Below, piece by piece: positions 24,340-33,518 of a DNA stretch of 45,811 nt; within the stretch, counting starts at the first letter, position 1; each line of letters starts with the position of its first letter. The translations under genes and the position numbers were made by a program. This stretch comes from Chitinophaga pinensis (GTDB lineage: Bacteria; Bacteroidota; Bacteroidia; 2-12-FULL-35-15): contig CAMCUO010000021.1 of assembly GCA_945879015.1 (NCBI GenBank), forward strand, positions 1 to 45,811. The letters are read 5' to 3'. A model generated the notes under the pieces. It saw nothing but the letters and a program-made list of their open reading frames with translations. It was not told the origin of the DNA and did no database searches.

Positions 24340-26926
24340 CTTTAATTATATCCTCTACATTACTTATATTATCTGTAATATCTTTGCCATTGGCAACAAT
24401 AATTGATTTTTTTTCTTTTAAATAATTCGTCTTAACACGTGTCAAAACTAATCTGGTTATATTAATGGTAGGATGACCTGCATCTGGTTTATTCTTGTAT
24501 GCAACAACTCCAATTTCTGAATCAGAAATACGCACGTCAGTAAGATCGATAGAAGTTAAATCCTCTCCTGATATGGCTATAGCTGCATTTTTTATTTGAA
24601 CTTCATTACCACTAAGAAATGTTCCTGATTTTACATTCAACGCTTTATTGCCGATGCCATTAATATAAAGTGACTTAACTTTTACTTTTCCCATAGTAAT
24701 ATCCAAAGCGTTTTCCTTGCAGTTTTCAAAAACGCAATTACTAATAGTTCCTTCAGAAAAATCTATGTCCAATGCATCGTCATCCATTTTATGAAACAAA
24801 CATTCAATAAATACGAATTTAGACCTAATGAGATTAATAGCGTCTTCGGCTTTACAATTATAAAAATTGCAATATAAAAATTCAACTGGAGATTCGTAAA
24901 ACGTTATATAAGCAGTTCTAGGCCATTGCTGATCAATTACTTTGGGCAAATTTTTAAAGGTGACAAAGTTAAATTTAGAACCGGGCGCATTAATTAATTC
25001 AATCCCTTCTGATGTTGAATCTGATGACTCAATGAGAATGTGTTCATCTTCTGTTCCTTCAAAAAGAAAAGAGGAATAGGAAATAATTTTTGCATTGTTC
25101 TTAATGTCAAGCAAAACGCCAGACTTTGCAACCAATTTATATCCTGGGGGTACAATCAAATCTTTAGCTACAACTTGCTTCCCTTCTTTAATATAAATTG
25201 ATTTAGCTAACTCATCTACCACTAAAAAAGGGAAATCATTTATTGTACTTTGTTTATTTTTTAATTCAATTTCAATAAATTCGTTGTCTGTATGAGGAAA
25301 AGGAAATACGTTCGTTTCCTTTTTAACACTTGCCCCTAAAATAGTATAATTCACCTTTAAATATTTCATCAAGGAATCTTTCCACACAAAACTGTTTGGC
25401 ATATTAAAAACATATTCCTTATAACTAACATTTTTGTCCCTTTGCTTTGCCGGCAATATGATAGGGGCTATAGAGGTGCCACGATTATTACCAATAGATA
25501 TGGAGCTAATCTCCACAGGCAAGGACTCAATTGCACCTATTTTCAAATGAATCTGATTATTTGATACAAAATCAAAATATGCGTGAAATGCTTTGGGAGC
25601 ATTCAACAATTGTTTTATCATCAATTGATTTTTGTAATATCCATTCTTGTCAAATTTTTTGTATGGAAATTCTTTGTATATAATTGCAAGATTTTCTTTT
25701 AGTTCTTTGTTGTTCTCACTAAAAAATTTATCCAGATAACTGGATTCTGAAATGCGCTCCAATTGTTTTACATATTCTTTAAAAAATTCAGCATTGCTAA
25801 ATAACGCTTCATGAAACTTGGCATAGTAAGTAATACTATCCAAGGGATCATACTTGTAATTTCCTGAAATTCCCTGATAAGGCAATTGAGTAAAACTTTC
25901 GTATGAAACCGGCTCTAACCTTGCAGAAACCGGGTTATAATAATACTTAATGTCACTCCAGTCGATGCTGTGTTGTCCACCTACTAAATCAATTACCGCA
26001 TGAAATTTTGCCAGACGTTTAATATCAAATACCTGGTTCACTGGTAATTTTCTATTTCTAAAACCTTCCATCAGTGCAGTTGCTTTCAAATAATATTCCC
26101 TTTGCATAGAATCTTCAAGCACATTGTTCTCTCGATACGCTTCAACAACTGAGGAATAATAAGATGCGAATTCAGCAACAGGCTGAGAGCTTTTTAACTC
26201 ATTATATCGGTCAACCCAATATAAATCAGGATTGAACCGAATGATTGGTCCCGGTTTACGATTGTTATTTTCTATGAGTTCTTTATCAAAATTTTCTTCT
26301 ACGGCATAAATTCCCCAATCTTTTCCATTAACAAATACATTGATGAATTTATAGCGGAGAGCGATTACATCTTCTTGTTTCATTAATTGATGGTATATCC
26401 ATTCATAAATATATCCTCGCGTGCCCGGATGTTGAATGGAGAACCGTTTCATTCCCATAAAAGAATCTTTTTCTTTTATTTTTACCCTAAATGACCATTT
26501 ATTATTCTGTAAATGATCGGTCATGTGTCCTTTTAGCCGGAGTTTAACCTTAATTTTTTTGCCCTGATGTTCTATCGTTGCCGAAACGTAATCGCCATCT
26601 ATATCATTGATTATAACACCTCTTTCAATTGCTTTCTCTCTATTTTCTTGTAGTTTTTTAAAATCTTTATCATTTATCTCTATAGAAATATTTTCAGGAT
26701 TAGCGTTTCTTGAATCAAAATAATTGGAACTTACTGTTTTTGCAAAATCCCAAAGACCGGAATAGCCTTTTGTTTGAAGTTTATCCGATGCTATATAACC
26801 CCCGATAAAACAAGCAGCAATAAGAATCACGAAGAATGTTCTCCTTATTATCTTTTTTTTATTTCTAAAAAAAATAATAAGTTGACTGAAAAAAGATGCT
26901 CTGTTTTTATTAGGCTTTAATTCCAT
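24317..26926 (-). CDS. CotH-like kinase-fold protein fused to a right-handed beta-helix
   Basis: This 869-residue exported protein has one N-terminal membrane segment (about residues 29-46). Residues about 95-400 resemble the CotH atypical kinase family: KVKLRLKGHMTDH, SFRVKIKEKDSFMGMKRFS, VNGKDWGIYAVEENFDKEL and LVGGQHSIDWSDIKYYY. In place of the DxDW motif of active CotH proteins it has PVSYESF (E343), so it may be weakened or inactive. Residues about 600-840 form short repeated strands with stacked N and C positions (YCNFYNC, ECLFHKMDDDALDIDFSE, NCVFENCKENALDITMG), typical of a right-handed beta-helix of the kind that binds or processes polysaccharides. The start overlaps the O-antigen-ligase-type gene by 17 bp. 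Confidence 0.82.
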   Translation of the reverse strand: MELKPNKNRASFFSQLIIFFRNKKKIIRRTFFVILIAACFIGGYIASDKLQTKGYSGLWDFAKTVSSNYFDSRNANPENISIEINDKDFKKLQENREKAIERGVIINDIDGDYVSATIEHQGKKIKVKLRLKGHMTDHLQNNKWSFRVKIKEKDSFMGMKRFSIQHPGTRGYIYEWIYHQLMKQEDVIALRYKFINVFVNGKDWGIYAVEENFDKELIENNNRKPGPIIRFNPDLYWVDRYNELKSSQPVAEFASYYSSVVEAYRENNVLEDSMQREYYLKATALMEGFRNRKLPVNQVFDIKRLAKFHAVIDLVGGQHSIDWSDIKYYYNPVSARLEPVSYESFTQLPYQGISGNYKYDPLDSITYYAKFHEALFSNAEFFKEYVKQLERISESSYLDKFFSENNKELKENLAIIYKEFPYKKFDKNGYYKNQLMIKQLLNAPKAFHAYFDFVSNNQIHLKIGAIESLPVEISSISIGNNRGTSIAPIILPAKQRDKNVSYKEYVFNMPNSFVWKDSLMKYLKVNYTILGASVKKETNVFPFPHTDNEFIEIELKNKQSTINDFPFLVVDELAKSIYIKEGKQVVAKDLIVPPGYKLVAKSGVLLDIKNNAKIISYSSFLFEGTEDEHILIESSDSTSEGIELINAPGSKFNFVTFKNLPKVIDQQWPRTAYITFYESPVEFLYCNFYNCKAEDAINLIRSKFVFIECLFHKMDDDALDIDFSEGTISNCVFENCKENALDITMGKVKVKSLYINGIGNKALNVKSGTFLSGNEVQIKNAAIAISGEDLTSIDLTDVRISDSEIGVVAYKNKPDAGHPTINITRLVLTRVKTNYLKEKKSIIVANGKDITDNISNVEDIIKDGKKKGK

Positions 26927-28253
26927 TTTCTTCTAAAAGTAATGCTTCTGTCTCTTCTTCTGATACTTTTGTTTCTTCAGGATAAAAGGATTCATCAGAA
27001 ATTAATGTTAAAACCATCAAAAAAATAATCGTATGTGGATTTAACGACCCTACAAGCCATGATTCAAAGAAAGCAGTAAATGTAACAACAAATAATATTG
27101 GAAATGCAAGAGGATTCTGTTTTGCTGCTTTTAAAAAGGTTATCAAATAGGCAAACAAATAAATGATTAAACCTATTAAACCCGTATTCATCCAAAACGT
27201 AAGAAACGTATTATGCACACCACCTTGGTGTCCCATTTGTGATAATAAATCCCAATTGCTTCTCATATAATGTTCATCATAACCAAAACCTTTTCCAATA
27301 AAAAAATTTTCCTGAATGTGATTCCAGGCAAAAAGCCATGCTACATAACGACCACTTCCATTTTCAAGTGTTTCAATTCTAAAAAACTCTCCCAAACCAA
27401 GTGATGAAATTATTGTGGCTAAATTATTTTCCAATAATACGACCCCATATCCAACACTCAAAACAACTACAAATCCTAAAAAAGGATTGATCTTATAAAA
27501 TTTTTGAAAAAAGAGAAACATAAGCACACCTATAATAGAGTTTCTTGAACCACTCATAAATAAGGAAATCATAATGATACTATACACTAATATTAGCTGA
27601 AATCGATCGAATAAGTTCTTGTGAATATGGTTTACAACAAAAAAGAAGATAAAACTTAAGAAACAAAAAAGACCTAACCCATTGGGGTTTCCAAAAATAC
27701 CACGATACCTTCCTCCTGTATTAGCCAAATTTGGCAATAAATACTTGCAAAGAATACTTACTATTAGAATCGTGATCATAAAGAATAAGATGTTTTTTAA
27801 TACCTCGGCGCCATATTGGCGATATAACTTGACGAGGTAATTAGGAACAATGAGATACATTAAAAAATAGGAAAATGTTTTTTGTATACTAATCGAAAAG
27901 GTTTCTGTAAAGATGAGACAATAGAGAGAGATTATAAAAAAAGGAAAAAATGTTTTATAAATGGAATTCAATGGCTGAAAACTACCACTTTCCATTAAAA
28001 AGAAAATAGTTAAAACAGAAATATAAATATTTTTTACAGATTTAGCAAAATGCAAGTGAAAATCATAGCTGTCCGATAAAATAAGAATGAGAAGAAATCC
28101 GAGCAAAAGTTCCTCGTATCGCTCCTGCTTTTTCATCAACAAAAGACTTATTGGTAAAACAACATAAATAAGAGGTCCGCCAAACATTCCAACTAACAGC
28201 CATATGATCAGAATAAGATAAAGCTGGAGGTTATCGGTATAATATTGTTTCAC
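26910..28253 (-). CDS. O-antigen polymerase/ligase-family membrane protein (Wzy/WaaL type)
   Basis: This 447-residue protein has about eleven to twelve predicted membrane helices and the Wzy_C region of the O-antigen ligase family: FMSGSRNSIIGVLMF, then a long periplasmic loop ending in GHQGGVHNTFLTFWMNTGLIG, with the functional HNTFL-type motif. In a locus of this kind it most likely polymerises the repeat unit. The start is a GTG at 28253; an in-frame TAG at 28263-28265 excludes any start further upstream, and the promoter candidate at 28275-28308 fits this choice. It is the first gene of a unit that runs to 17136. Confidence 0.88.
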   Translation of the reverse strand: MKQYYTDNLQLYLILIIWLLVGMFGGPLIYVVLPISLLLMKKQERYEELLLGFLLILILSDSYDFHLHFAKSVKNIYISVLTIFFLMESGSFQPLNSIYKTFFPFFIISLYCLIFTETFSISIQKTFSYFLMYLIVPNYLVKLYRQYGAEVLKNILFFMITILIVSILCKYLLPNLANTGGRYRGIFGNPNGLGLFCFLSFIFFFVVNHIHKNLFDRFQLILVYSIIMISLFMSGSRNSIIGVLMFLFFQKFYKINPFLGFVVVLSVGYGVVLLENNLATIISSLGLGEFFRIETLENGSGRYVAWLFAWNHIQENFFIGKGFGYDEHYMRSNWDLLSQMGHQGGVHNTFLTFWMNTGLIGLIIYLFAYLITFLKAAKQNPLAFPILFVVTFTAFFESWLVGSLNPHTIIFLMVLTLISDESFYPEETKVSEEETEALLLEENGIKA

Positions 28254-28274
28254 TTTATTAGACTATATTTAGAT

Positions 28275-28308
28275 CAAATATACGGAATATAATTCTTAAA
28301 AAGTCCAA
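28275..28308 (-). promoter_or_regulatory. Candidate promoter of the polymerase-to-GT4 unit
   Basis: On the minus strand TTG (28308-28306) and TATATTTG (28282-28275) are separated by 23 bp, slightly longer than in the other candidates. The predicted leader to the GTG start at 28253 is about 15-20 bases. Confidence 0.42.
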
Positions 28309-28311
28309 TCT

Positions 28312-30066
28312 TTAAAGGTCTATCCGATCCTTATCTTTTAGCTTAAAAAAGTCATTAATTTGTTCAATTTGGAACTTTCGCCTCTTAACTGCAAAATCTC
28401 TTAAAACATCCACATTATCGCGCCAACTTTCGTAACTTCCAATTACTCTCCATCGGTTAATGTGGGCTTCTATCTCGGGATCAAACAATTTTTGCGTCCT
28501 ATCAATTTTTTGTAATAAATATTCAGGAGCAAAAACAGTATTCATGAGGTATTTATAACGTGTGACAAACTGATTCACAAACAATTTATTTTTTATCAGT
28601 GAACTAAAAAGCACTCCTACACTGCCTGTAGCCTTTGCTTTCGGAAGTAAATTAATATCAGGCGTACTAATAGTGTTATACCCAAAACCCCAATCCATAT
28701 CATACAACATCCATCTCCAACGCCCATCTCTTACATTGCCATTAGTTTGCGAATGAATTTTTCCTTTATAATGCCAAAATTTTACATTATTATTGGGCCA
28801 ATCGCTATTACAGAAATAAATATTCGCTATCAAAAAATCGGTAAAACTTTTAACGTCTATTTTAGAAAGCACATACTTATAATTTTTATCATCGGACAGG
28901 TCATTCTTTTTAACAAAGTTGAGTAATTTAGTGAAGTCATCCCTGTCTGTTTCTTTTCCATAAGAAAGTATCCCATTCAATTCAAGAATAGCAACACTAT
29001 CGGCCGGTATATGGTATTTATTTACTAAATAATTTTCATCAAAATGTTCTCTGATATTATGAATTCCCCAATATTCTCCATTCAAGTAAACAATTGCATC
29101 ACGATTTTTCTGTATCTCCACATGAGTATTTTTCATTAGCGATTGCATCAATCCATCACGAAACATTGTTTTATCCCAATCATTACCAGAATTTCTTAAA
29201 ACAAAACAGTTGTATGTATTCTCCTCTCCTTCTTTAAACAAGTCATACTTTAGCACATCGTTTCCATATTTTTTATTAAAATAAATTCTTAATGATTTTT
29301 GAGCGTATCCACGGGTAGCATTCCCATTTATCCGCACACCTGCATTTGCATAAAAACCATTCTCTTCTATATTTTCAAAAAACTCAATATGAATTTTCCT
29401 CTCACTGTCGATACCACGAGAAAGATAATTGGAGGGATACTCCCACCATGGCAGATTTAAAGGAATATTTTTGCGTATGTAATTATCTTTATCCTCGTAA
29501 TTTTTGCCTAAAATATATATTCCATTTTTGTGCCCGAAAAAATCTTTTACATTAACTGTTAATGCAACAACAGGAAATGAATGGTGTTTTTGTCTGATAA
29601 AAAACGTACGTACGAGTTCTTTACTTTTTCTATTTTTTTTATCAACAACAATGGCTTTTAATATTACACCTCGCGGGCCGTTTCCTAGTGGGGGCTTCCA
29701 TCTGGGAGAAGTAGGAATATTTGATAAATTATCGGTATTTGTTTTCTGATCAACTATAACAATAGGATCTTTATAGATCATGGACGAAAGATCTGGAGAA
29801 GAACCATCCAAAGAATAATAAATGACTGCATCGGGAGAATCAGAATGGAGAAATACGGCAACAGGTTGATTATAAAAACCACCTTTTTGATAACACGAAG
29901 GTTTTGCAAGCTCCTCAGACCGCTCTAACACAACAATTTCTCTTTTTGAAGTCTCTAAAAAAATGACGCTAAAAAAAATGACTCCTGATATAACAAGAAG
30001 AAAGGAAAAAGTTATTAATTTAAAAATAAAAGAATAATTCTTGTTTTTTTTCTGAATAGGCCGCAT
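28312..30066 (-). CDS. CotH-family kinase with chitobiase-like N-terminal domain
   Basis: This is an exported CotH-type protein of 584 residues. CotH proteins of spore formers are atypical secretory protein kinases. There is one N-terminal membrane anchor (about residues 15-40), a beta-sandwich of the chitobiase C-terminal type at about 60-155 (VIYYSLDGSSPDL), then the CotH domain: GVRINGNATRGYAQKSLRIY, NDWDKTMFRDGLMQSLM, YLNGEYWGIHNIREHFDENY. Catalytic-type motifs are intact: NSDWPNNN with D422 and LYDMDWGFG with D456 and D458. The start is the ATG at 30066, one base after the VTC stop; a TTG at 30078 would add four residues that overlap it. The lack of a gap from the VTC gene suggests joint action. 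Confidence 0.87.
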   Translation of the reverse strand: MRPIQKKNKNYSFIFKLITFSFLLVISGVIFFSVIFLETSKREIVVLERSEELAKPSCYQKGGFYNQPVAVFLHSDSPDAVIYYSLDGSSPDLSSMIYKDPIVIVDQKTNTDNLSNIPTSPRWKPPLGNGPRGVILKAIVVDKKNRKSKELVRTFFIRQKHHSFPVVALTVNVKDFFGHKNGIYILGKNYEDKDNYIRKNIPLNLPWWEYPSNYLSRGIDSERKIHIEFFENIEENGFYANAGVRINGNATRGYAQKSLRIYFNKKYGNDVLKYDLFKEGEENTYNCFVLRNSGNDWDKTMFRDGLMQSLMKNTHVEIQKNRDAIVYLNGEYWGIHNIREHFDENYLVNKYHIPADSVAILELNGILSYGKETDRDDFTKLLNFVKKNDLSDDKNYKYVLSKIDVKSFTDFLIANIYFCNSDWPNNNVKFWHYKGKIHSQTNGNVRDGRWRWMLYDMDWGFGYNTISTPDINLLPKAKATGSVGVLFSSLIKNKLFVNQFVTRYKYLMNTVFAPEYLLQKIDRTQKLFDPEIEAHINRWRVIGSYESWRDNVDVLRDFAVKRRKFQIEQINDFFKLKDKDRIDL

Positions 30067-30067
30067 C

Positions 30068-30760
30068 TTAAAACACAATCCTTTCTATACCCTGAAGATA
30101 TTTAGAATTTTTAGTCATTGTAAATGGCAATAGGTTTCCTAAACCAATTGCATCTTCACCAAAAGCAGAATCGTATTTTAATTCTAGCACAACAGACTTA
30201 TGATCAATCGAACTGGAAGGAATTAATCCTATGTCATAACCAATTCTAAAATACGTCAAGTTGTGATCGATGGTAATCCTGAAGTTTTTATCTGCTGACA
30301 TAAAATATTTTCTTGAGTAGCAGGTCATTACTGTCGGATTTAATGAAAGCACGTGATTACGTATAAATTGTGGAATTTTTTGATCTCCTAAGGCAATAAT
30401 AATTTGCTCTTTCGAAAAATTTTCATCCATTTGAAAAGGAAATAATGTATATGACTCTTTATTGCCAAGTAAACCATTTTTAATTTTAAATTCAAGAATG
30501 GGTTTTTCAATCTGTCCAATAAGATCCCCATACCAACGGATCCTGACTTTCATCCTGTCTTTTTCTCCATCTACATTATCATAATAACTTTGAAAGCCAA
30601 ACGTATCAAAATAAATATTGTTGACAATCCGAGGATGGTAGATTTCTGAGAAAGCAGCAGGATGAAATTTAAGCATTTGTTCAACTTGCTTGTAAGAATA
30701 GTCAGTAATCAGGAACTTCCGTTCATAACGTAATTCTTGTGGTTGGTTTAGCGTTTTCAT
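30068..30760 (-). CDS. VTC-domain protein (polyphosphate polymerase-like)
   Basis: This 230-residue cytosolic protein has the VTC/CYTH tunnel fold of the catalytic domain of eukaryotic Vtc4, which makes polyphosphate from ATP. The motifs are the opening LRYERKFLI (E13, R14, K15), NIYFDTFGFQSYYDN, the phosphate-binding basic strand RMKVRIRWYG (K71, R73, R75), LEFKIKNG (E90, K92), CYSRKYF and the late metal-binding VVLELKYD. The tunnel-lining basic and acidic residues seem complete, so it may be active. No membrane segment is present; the DUF4956 protein encoded 15 bp upstream could provide the membrane channel. Bacterial VTC proteins have seldom been tested, so the product is a proposal from family membership. 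Confidence 0.87.
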   Translation of the reverse strand: MKTLNQPQELRYERKFLITDYSYKQVEQMLKFHPAAFSEIYHPRIVNNIYFDTFGFQSYYDNVDGEKDRMKVRIRWYGDLIGQIEKPILEFKIKNGLLGNKESYTLFPFQMDENFSKEQIIIALGDQKIPQFIRNHVLSLNPTVMTCYSRKYFMSADKNFRITIDHNLTYFRIGYDIGLIPSSSIDHKSVVLELKYDSAFGEDAIGLGNLLPFTMTKNSKYLQGIERIVF

Positions 30761-30775
30761 TCCAAAAAAATAATT

Positions 30776-31459
30776 TTAAAAGTCGCGGGTATTGTCCATA
30801 AAGACAATAGCTATTTTCGGATAAATTTTCTTAATGGATGCTTTTGTTTCCTCCAACTTTTCAAAATCATCAAATTCAACAAAGAAGGATGCTTCTTTCA
30901 TGTTTGCATTTTCATCACTTCGTTTTAGTTTTATTCCGGAGCAATGTTTTTTTAATTCATCAACAATTATTTTCAAATCCATTTCCTCTGGAAGTGCAGT
31001 AGAAATAGTAAGATACAAATTCTGAGTTTCAATTTCTTTCTTAAGTCTATTAGTAAACCATATTGCTCCTGCAAAACAAACAAAAGCAACTATTGTAAGA
31101 ATAGCCAAACCAGCACCGCAACCTAAACCTATAGCAATTGTAAGAAACAAGTAAGTAAGTTCTTCTGGTTCCTTTATTGCTGAACGAAACCGGACAATTG
31201 AAAGTGCACCAACCAACCCCAAGGATAGTGCTAAGGAAGATTTAACAACAGAAATGATGAACATTGTTGTAATGGCTAAAATCAGAAAGTTTCTGGCAAA
31301 TGCTTTACGGTTGGAGAGGGAATTACCATACTTTACATACATTTTCCCTAATATAAATGCAAGAATTGAACAAATAAGAAAACTAAACAGGAAACTGGGT
31401 ATTGTTTTAGGAGAAAACCCTGATAAATTATCTGAAATAAAGGCTTTTAATTCATTCAT
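30776..31459 (-). CDS. DUF4956 membrane protein
   Basis: This 227-residue protein has about four membrane helices in the first 140 residues and a cytosolic C-terminal ferredoxin-like domain (about 145-227). The family's core motif GLVGALSIVRFRSAIKEPEE, with the buried R-F-R, is present between the second and third helices. The start is the ATG at 31459 (MNELKAF); the frame extends to a TTG at 31483, but that codon lies inside the promoter box, which rules it out. DUF4956 proteins are repeatedly found beside VTC proteins, as here, and a transport role for the product is a reasonable guess. The gene begins the unit DUF4956-VTC-CotH. Confidence 0.88.
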   Translation of the reverse strand: MNELKAFISDNLSGFSPKTIPSFLFSFLICSILAFILGKMYVKYGNSLSNRKAFARNFLILAITTMFIISVVKSSLALSLGLVGALSIVRFRSAIKEPEELTYLFLTIAIGLGCGAGLAILTIVAFVCFAGAIWFTNRLKKEIETQNLYLTISTALPEEMDLKIIVDELKKHCSGIKLKRSDENANMKEASFFVEFDDFEKLEETKASIKKIYPKIAIVFMDNTRDF

Positions 31460-31480
31460 TTTGAGTTGAGTTATGTAATA

Positions 31481-31513
31481 CAAATGTATTAACTATGTTT
31501 ATTAAAATTACAA
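31481..31513 (-). promoter_or_regulatory. Bacteroidota-type promoter of the DUF4956-VTC-CotH unit
   Basis: On the minus strand TTG (31513-31511) is followed after 22 bp by TACATTTG (31488-31481). The TTG element lies in the last codons of the FkbM gene (stop at 31508). The predicted leader to the ATG at 31459 is about 17 bases. It decides the start of the DUF4956 gene. Confidence 0.55.
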
Positions 31514-32323
31514 TTTGTTGTCATAAAAAAATGTTTCATCGTATGCGCGATTGCTGGCGCCTTTTTCATGTTTAAATCCATAAGAGGAAAAGAACTCGTA
31601 GACCATTTCTACGGATGCTCCTGCTTTTTGTAAAAAAGTGGAATTGATTTCAAGAATGAACTTAGCTCCACGCAGTTTATCCATTGATTTTCTCATTCCG
31701 TTCAAAACAGTCATTTCGTATCCTTCTACATCAATTTTTACCACTTTTGTTCTTTCTAACATTTCTGTTGTAACTATTGAATCAAAACTAAAACAATTAA
31801 CTTCAATGGAATCAACCCGTTCAGATCCGAGATCGACAACAAAAGAATTCAACCCAGGATTCCAATCTCTGGCAATTCCTAATTTTAATTTTTGAGATTT
31901 GTCTGATAAGGCATATGGAAATACGGAAACATTATTAAAATTATTTAATGCTATATTGTCATACAACCTATTTCTTTCTCGAGGAGAAGGCTCAAAAGCA
32001 ATCACTTCAATGTTATTTTTTATTGCAGCCAAAAGACAGAAATACCCAATATTTGCACCGATATCAATGTAAATACCTCCATTTTTCAATTCTGAATCAA
32101 TTAAGTTTTTCACATCTGGATCATGATTTTCACCTGTAATTATTTTCCTATCGATTAATGATATCGGATTCAGTTTCATTTTAATACCATCAAATGAATA
32201 CACGGCATAGCCCATAATACGATATATAAATTTACCTAAAAAATATTTACCTTTTTCAATAGGAACATTATTATAGTAATATATATATAACTTAAAAACT
32301 CCTTTTTTAATTGTGTTTATCAT
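31508..32323 (-). CDS. FkbM-family methyltransferase
   Basis: This SAM-dependent methyltransferase of 271 residues has the motif I YIDIGANIGYFCLLA (near residue 95), VIAFEPSPRERNRLYDNI after it, and VVKIDVEGYEMTVLNGM, which together define the FkbM family. Members in glycan loci O-methylate sugars. It lies two bases downstream of a GT4 gene and is probably co-transcribed with the glycosyltransferases that run from 37994. The N-terminal 30 residues (IKKGVFKLYIYYYNNVPIEK) are basic and aromatic and may contact the membrane. Confidence 0.87.
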   Translation of the reverse strand: MINTIKKGVFKLYIYYYNNVPIEKGKYFLGKFIYRIMGYAVYSFDGIKMKLNPISLIDRKIITGENHDPDVKNLIDSELKNGGIYIDIGANIGYFCLLAAIKNNIEVIAFEPSPRERNRLYDNIALNNFNNVSVFPYALSDKSQKLKLGIARDWNPGLNSFVVDLGSERVDSIEVNCFSFDSIVTTEMLERTKVVKIDVEGYEMTVLNGMRKSMDKLRGAKFILEINSTFLQKAGASVEMVYEFFSSYGFKHEKGASNRAYDETFFYDNKL

Positions 32324-32325
32324 TT

Positions 32326-33441
32326 TCAGTTTAATAATAAATTAAGATAATCTTGTCTAAGTCCTTTCCAAGAATAATTTTCTGCAAATAATTTTCTATT
32401 TAATTCAGCTTTCTGTATCAGCCAATCATCATTATTTGCATTTAATTTTAAAAATGTCTCCAAATTCCCTTCTAATTCCATATTAATACAGCAATCATCC
32501 TGTTTCAAAATCCATTTAAATAATTCTCTATTATGCAAAACAATAGGCAATCCAGCTTGCATCGCCTCTAAAATAACAATTCCAAATCCTTCTTGTGTAG
32601 ATGCCAGTACAAAGACATCTGCCATTGCATATATCTTAGGAACTTCTTCTCTACCAACTACAATATGAACGAATCTTTCCCCTAATTTTTCTTTAGCTAC
32701 GTTTAGCATATCATCTGCATCTTTACCTCTAGCGACTCCACAAAGCACTAATGTCCAATCATCCGACAGCTTTAATGCTTCGTTTATTACATAGTGCATT
32801 CTTTTATGTCCTCTATTTATTGCCCCAACACTCAGTAATACTTTTTTTGTTTTGATAGAATATTCATTTTTAATGGCTGATTTATCAAATTCACGCGCTA
32901 ATTCATTTTTCAAAAAATGGGGTAACAAAACGACCTTCTTATTTAAATTATTTTTTTCAACGTACGTTTTCATTGCCAAGTAATTTTCTACACTAACTTC
33001 ATGAAATACATCTGCATTATTAATATTATCTGATGGATGATTCCAAACCCCATGGGTGAAAACAATTTTGGGTTTCCCTGGCAATAATTTACGAAATTTG
33101 TAAATCGTTTTAGAAGCCATAGGTTCAATTACCGCAATTGTTTCAAATTTTTTTCTTCTAATGATACAATATGAAATAAAGCGTAAAGCAAAAAACAAAT
33201 ACTCCCAATACAATAAATCGCCTCGATATTTTGCAAGAAATTGACATAAAAAATCACTTCGATAGGGCACTTTAAGGACAATTTCATTCTTTTTTTGTAT
33301 CCCCTGTCTTTTAAATAAAAAGAATTCAGTATTCGGAACATTTTCCTCTTTTAAACAATCAAAAAGAGTTCTGCAATGTGTTTCATAGCCTCTTAAAACA
33401 TTATCTAATCCAGAACACAGTATTGCAATTTTTTTCGACAT
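32326..33441 (-). CDS. GT4-family glycosyltransferase
   Basis: This 371-residue GT-B glycosyltransferase has the C-terminal donor-binding motif TQEGFGIVILEAMQAGLPIV (E-x7-E) and LLSVGAINRGHKRMHYVI at the domain junction. The N-terminal half (ILCSGLDNVLRGYETHCRTL) carries the acceptor-side glycine loop of GT4 enzymes. The gene ends two bases before the FkbM gene, and 77 bp separate it from the next GT4 gene upstream, without a promoter that I can recognise. Confidence 0.87.
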   Translation of the reverse strand: MSKKIAILCSGLDNVLRGYETHCRTLFDCLKEENVPNTEFFLFKRQGIQKKNEIVLKVPYRSDFLCQFLAKYRGDLLYWEYLFFALRFISYCIIRRKKFETIAVIEPMASKTIYKFRKLLPGKPKIVFTHGVWNHPSDNINNADVFHEVSVENYLAMKTYVEKNNLNKKVVLLPHFLKNELAREFDKSAIKNEYSIKTKKVLLSVGAINRGHKRMHYVINEALKLSDDWTLVLCGVARGKDADDMLNVAKEKLGERFVHIVVGREEVPKIYAMADVFVLASTQEGFGIVILEAMQAGLPIVLHNRELFKWILKQDDCCINMELEGNLETFLKLNANNDDWLIQKAELNRKLFAENYSWKGLRQDYLNLLLN

Positions 33442-33518
33442 TTAACTTACTTTTATTAAAGGGACTAAATACATTAATAAAAAATTAGAAATTGATTTAA
33501 ACATAAAAAATAATCTAT

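Noticed and set aside
24317..26926. Polysaccharide lyase or pectinase assignment from the beta-helix
   Set aside because: The helix is C-terminal to a CotH-like domain, and I see no lyase catalytic motif; the strands could equally be a binding scaffold.
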